Source of the DNA: JBOGOC01 sp050747525
Lineage (GTDB): Bacteria; Acidobacteriota; Polarisedimenticolia; JACPZX01; DASXTC01
Direction of reading: 5' to 3'
Length of the DNA stretch: 64,000 nt
Assembly: GCA_050747525.1 (NCBI GenBank)
Contig: JBOGOC010000097.1
Span: 1 to 64,000 of the forward strand
Below, piece after piece: positions 63,568-64,000 of the stretch. Within the stretch, counting starts at the first letter, position 1, and each line of letters begins with the position of its first letter. The notes under the pieces were generated by a model that did not search any database, was not told the origin of the DNA, and saw only the letters and a program-made list of their open reading frames with translations. A program made the position numbers and the translations under genes.

Positions 63568-64000
63568 CTAGCGGCCTTTGACGATCTCCCCGGCCTTCAT
63601 CACGAAGCTCACGCTCTCGAGCGTGCGGATGTTCTCCAGCGGGTTGCCGGGGACGGCGACGATGTCGGCGGACTTTCCCACTTCCAGGCTGCCGATGTCC
63701 TCTTCCAGCCCCAGAAGCGCGGCCGCGTTCCCGGTCGCGGCGCGGATGGCGTCCATGGGAGCGAGGCCGAGGCCGACGAGCGCGGCGAATTCCCGAGCCG
63801 CATCTCCGTGGGGGAAGATCGTGTCCGAGCCGAAAGCCACCCGGACGCCCGCGGCAAAGGCCTTCCTGAGGTGCCGGTCGCGCTCCGCCTGGATGGCGCG
63901 GGCCTTGGCGATGCTCTCGGCTGGGAAACCCATCTTCTCGCCTGACTCGATGATGTAGCTCAAGACGTACAGCGTGGGCACCAGAGAAACTCCGCGCTCC
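63568..64000 (-). CDS. Amidohydrolase, C-terminal part (5' end off window)
   Basis: The frame is open to the window edge, so only the last 143 residues are present. They include GVRVAFGSDTIFPHGDAARE (the FGSD metal-ligand Asp), GLAPMDAIRAATGNAAALLG, GSLEVGKSADIVAVPGNPLE and NIRTLESVSFVMKAGEIVKG. This is the C-terminal half of an imidazolonepropionase-like or related metal-dependent amidohydrolase. The upstream residues (ERGVSLVPTLYVLSYIIESG) are continuous with it. The 63443-63567 gap holds no gene that I can support. Confidence 0.85.
   Translation of the reverse strand, partial: ERGVSLVPTLYVLSYIIESGEKMGFPAESIAKARAIQAERDRHLRKAFAAGVRVAFGSDTIFPHGDAAREFAALVGLGLAPMDAIRAATGNAAALLGLEEDIGSLEVGKSADIVAVPGNPLENIRTLESVSFVMKAGEIVKGR

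Overview
This is a GC-rich (by eye about two thirds G+C), densely coding stretch of a Gram-negative-type chromosome. Lipoprotein signals, a TonB/ExbB/ExbD set, OmpA domains and an outer-membrane beta-barrel imply two membranes. Serine/threonine kinase N-termini of the 'GxxLGPYEI..GAGGMGEVYRARDTRL' type, DUF11-bearing proteins, a TolB-propeller amidohydrolase and many secreted TPR proteins of unknown function are typical of Acidobacteriota, with Myxococcota as second choice; this is inference from gene style. I see no tRNA, rRNA, CRISPR array or intact insertion sequence.

Layout. 1-3.3 kb: end of a membrane protein, a decayed glycosyltransferase-like gene, polyphosphate kinase 2 and a secreted two-gene unit. 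3.3-9.3 kb: a secreted metzincin protease with five DUF11 repeats, a lipoprotein, a TPR protein and a small unknown. 9.3-13.6 kb: two ABC-F translation factors tail to tail, then a YpfJ-type zinc peptidase broken by a one-base frameshift. 13.6-24.3 kb: secreted and periplasmic proteins (DUF1028, DUF4920, a propeller-amidohydrolase, HEAT/POTRA-like, lipoproteins, a PQQ propeller) plus a kinase stub and a Cys-rich remnant. 24.4-28.1 kb: a five-gene unit of GntR/YtrA regulator, ABC ATPase, permease, DUF4386 and MDR oxidoreductase, preceded by a perfect inverted repeat. 28.2-36.6 kb: M23 peptidase, GT39-like enzyme, a second kinase stub, MFS exporter with divergent ArsR-type regulator, and an AraC regulator divergent from a diiron protein.

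36.7-56.3 kb is the most striking part: eleven minus-strand genes, mostly overlapping or a few bases apart. In transcription order they are a small coiled-coil secreted protein, three TPR proteins (one a lipoprotein of 1001 aa), a Lys/Glu-rich secreted protein, one ExbB/TolQ, two ExbD/TolR, a TonB/AgmX-like protein, a 1715-aa DUF11/SdrD-type surface protein and a 1701-aa protein with three OmpA domains and a predicted beta-barrel. A class I cyclic-di-GMP riboswitch lies just before the DUF11 gene. I read this as a proton-driven trans-envelope machine, related in parts to myxobacterial gliding proteins, coupled to a c-di-GMP-controlled surface module.

56.8-61.5 kb is a redox cluster: disulfide-reductase-like flavoprotein, VOC protein, peroxiredoxin-like protein and a cNMP-domain/thioredoxin-reductase fusion lacking the CxxC. 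61.5-64 kb holds a possible kinase shard, an AraC regulator, a secreted protein of unknown function and the C-terminal part of an amidohydrolase running off the window.
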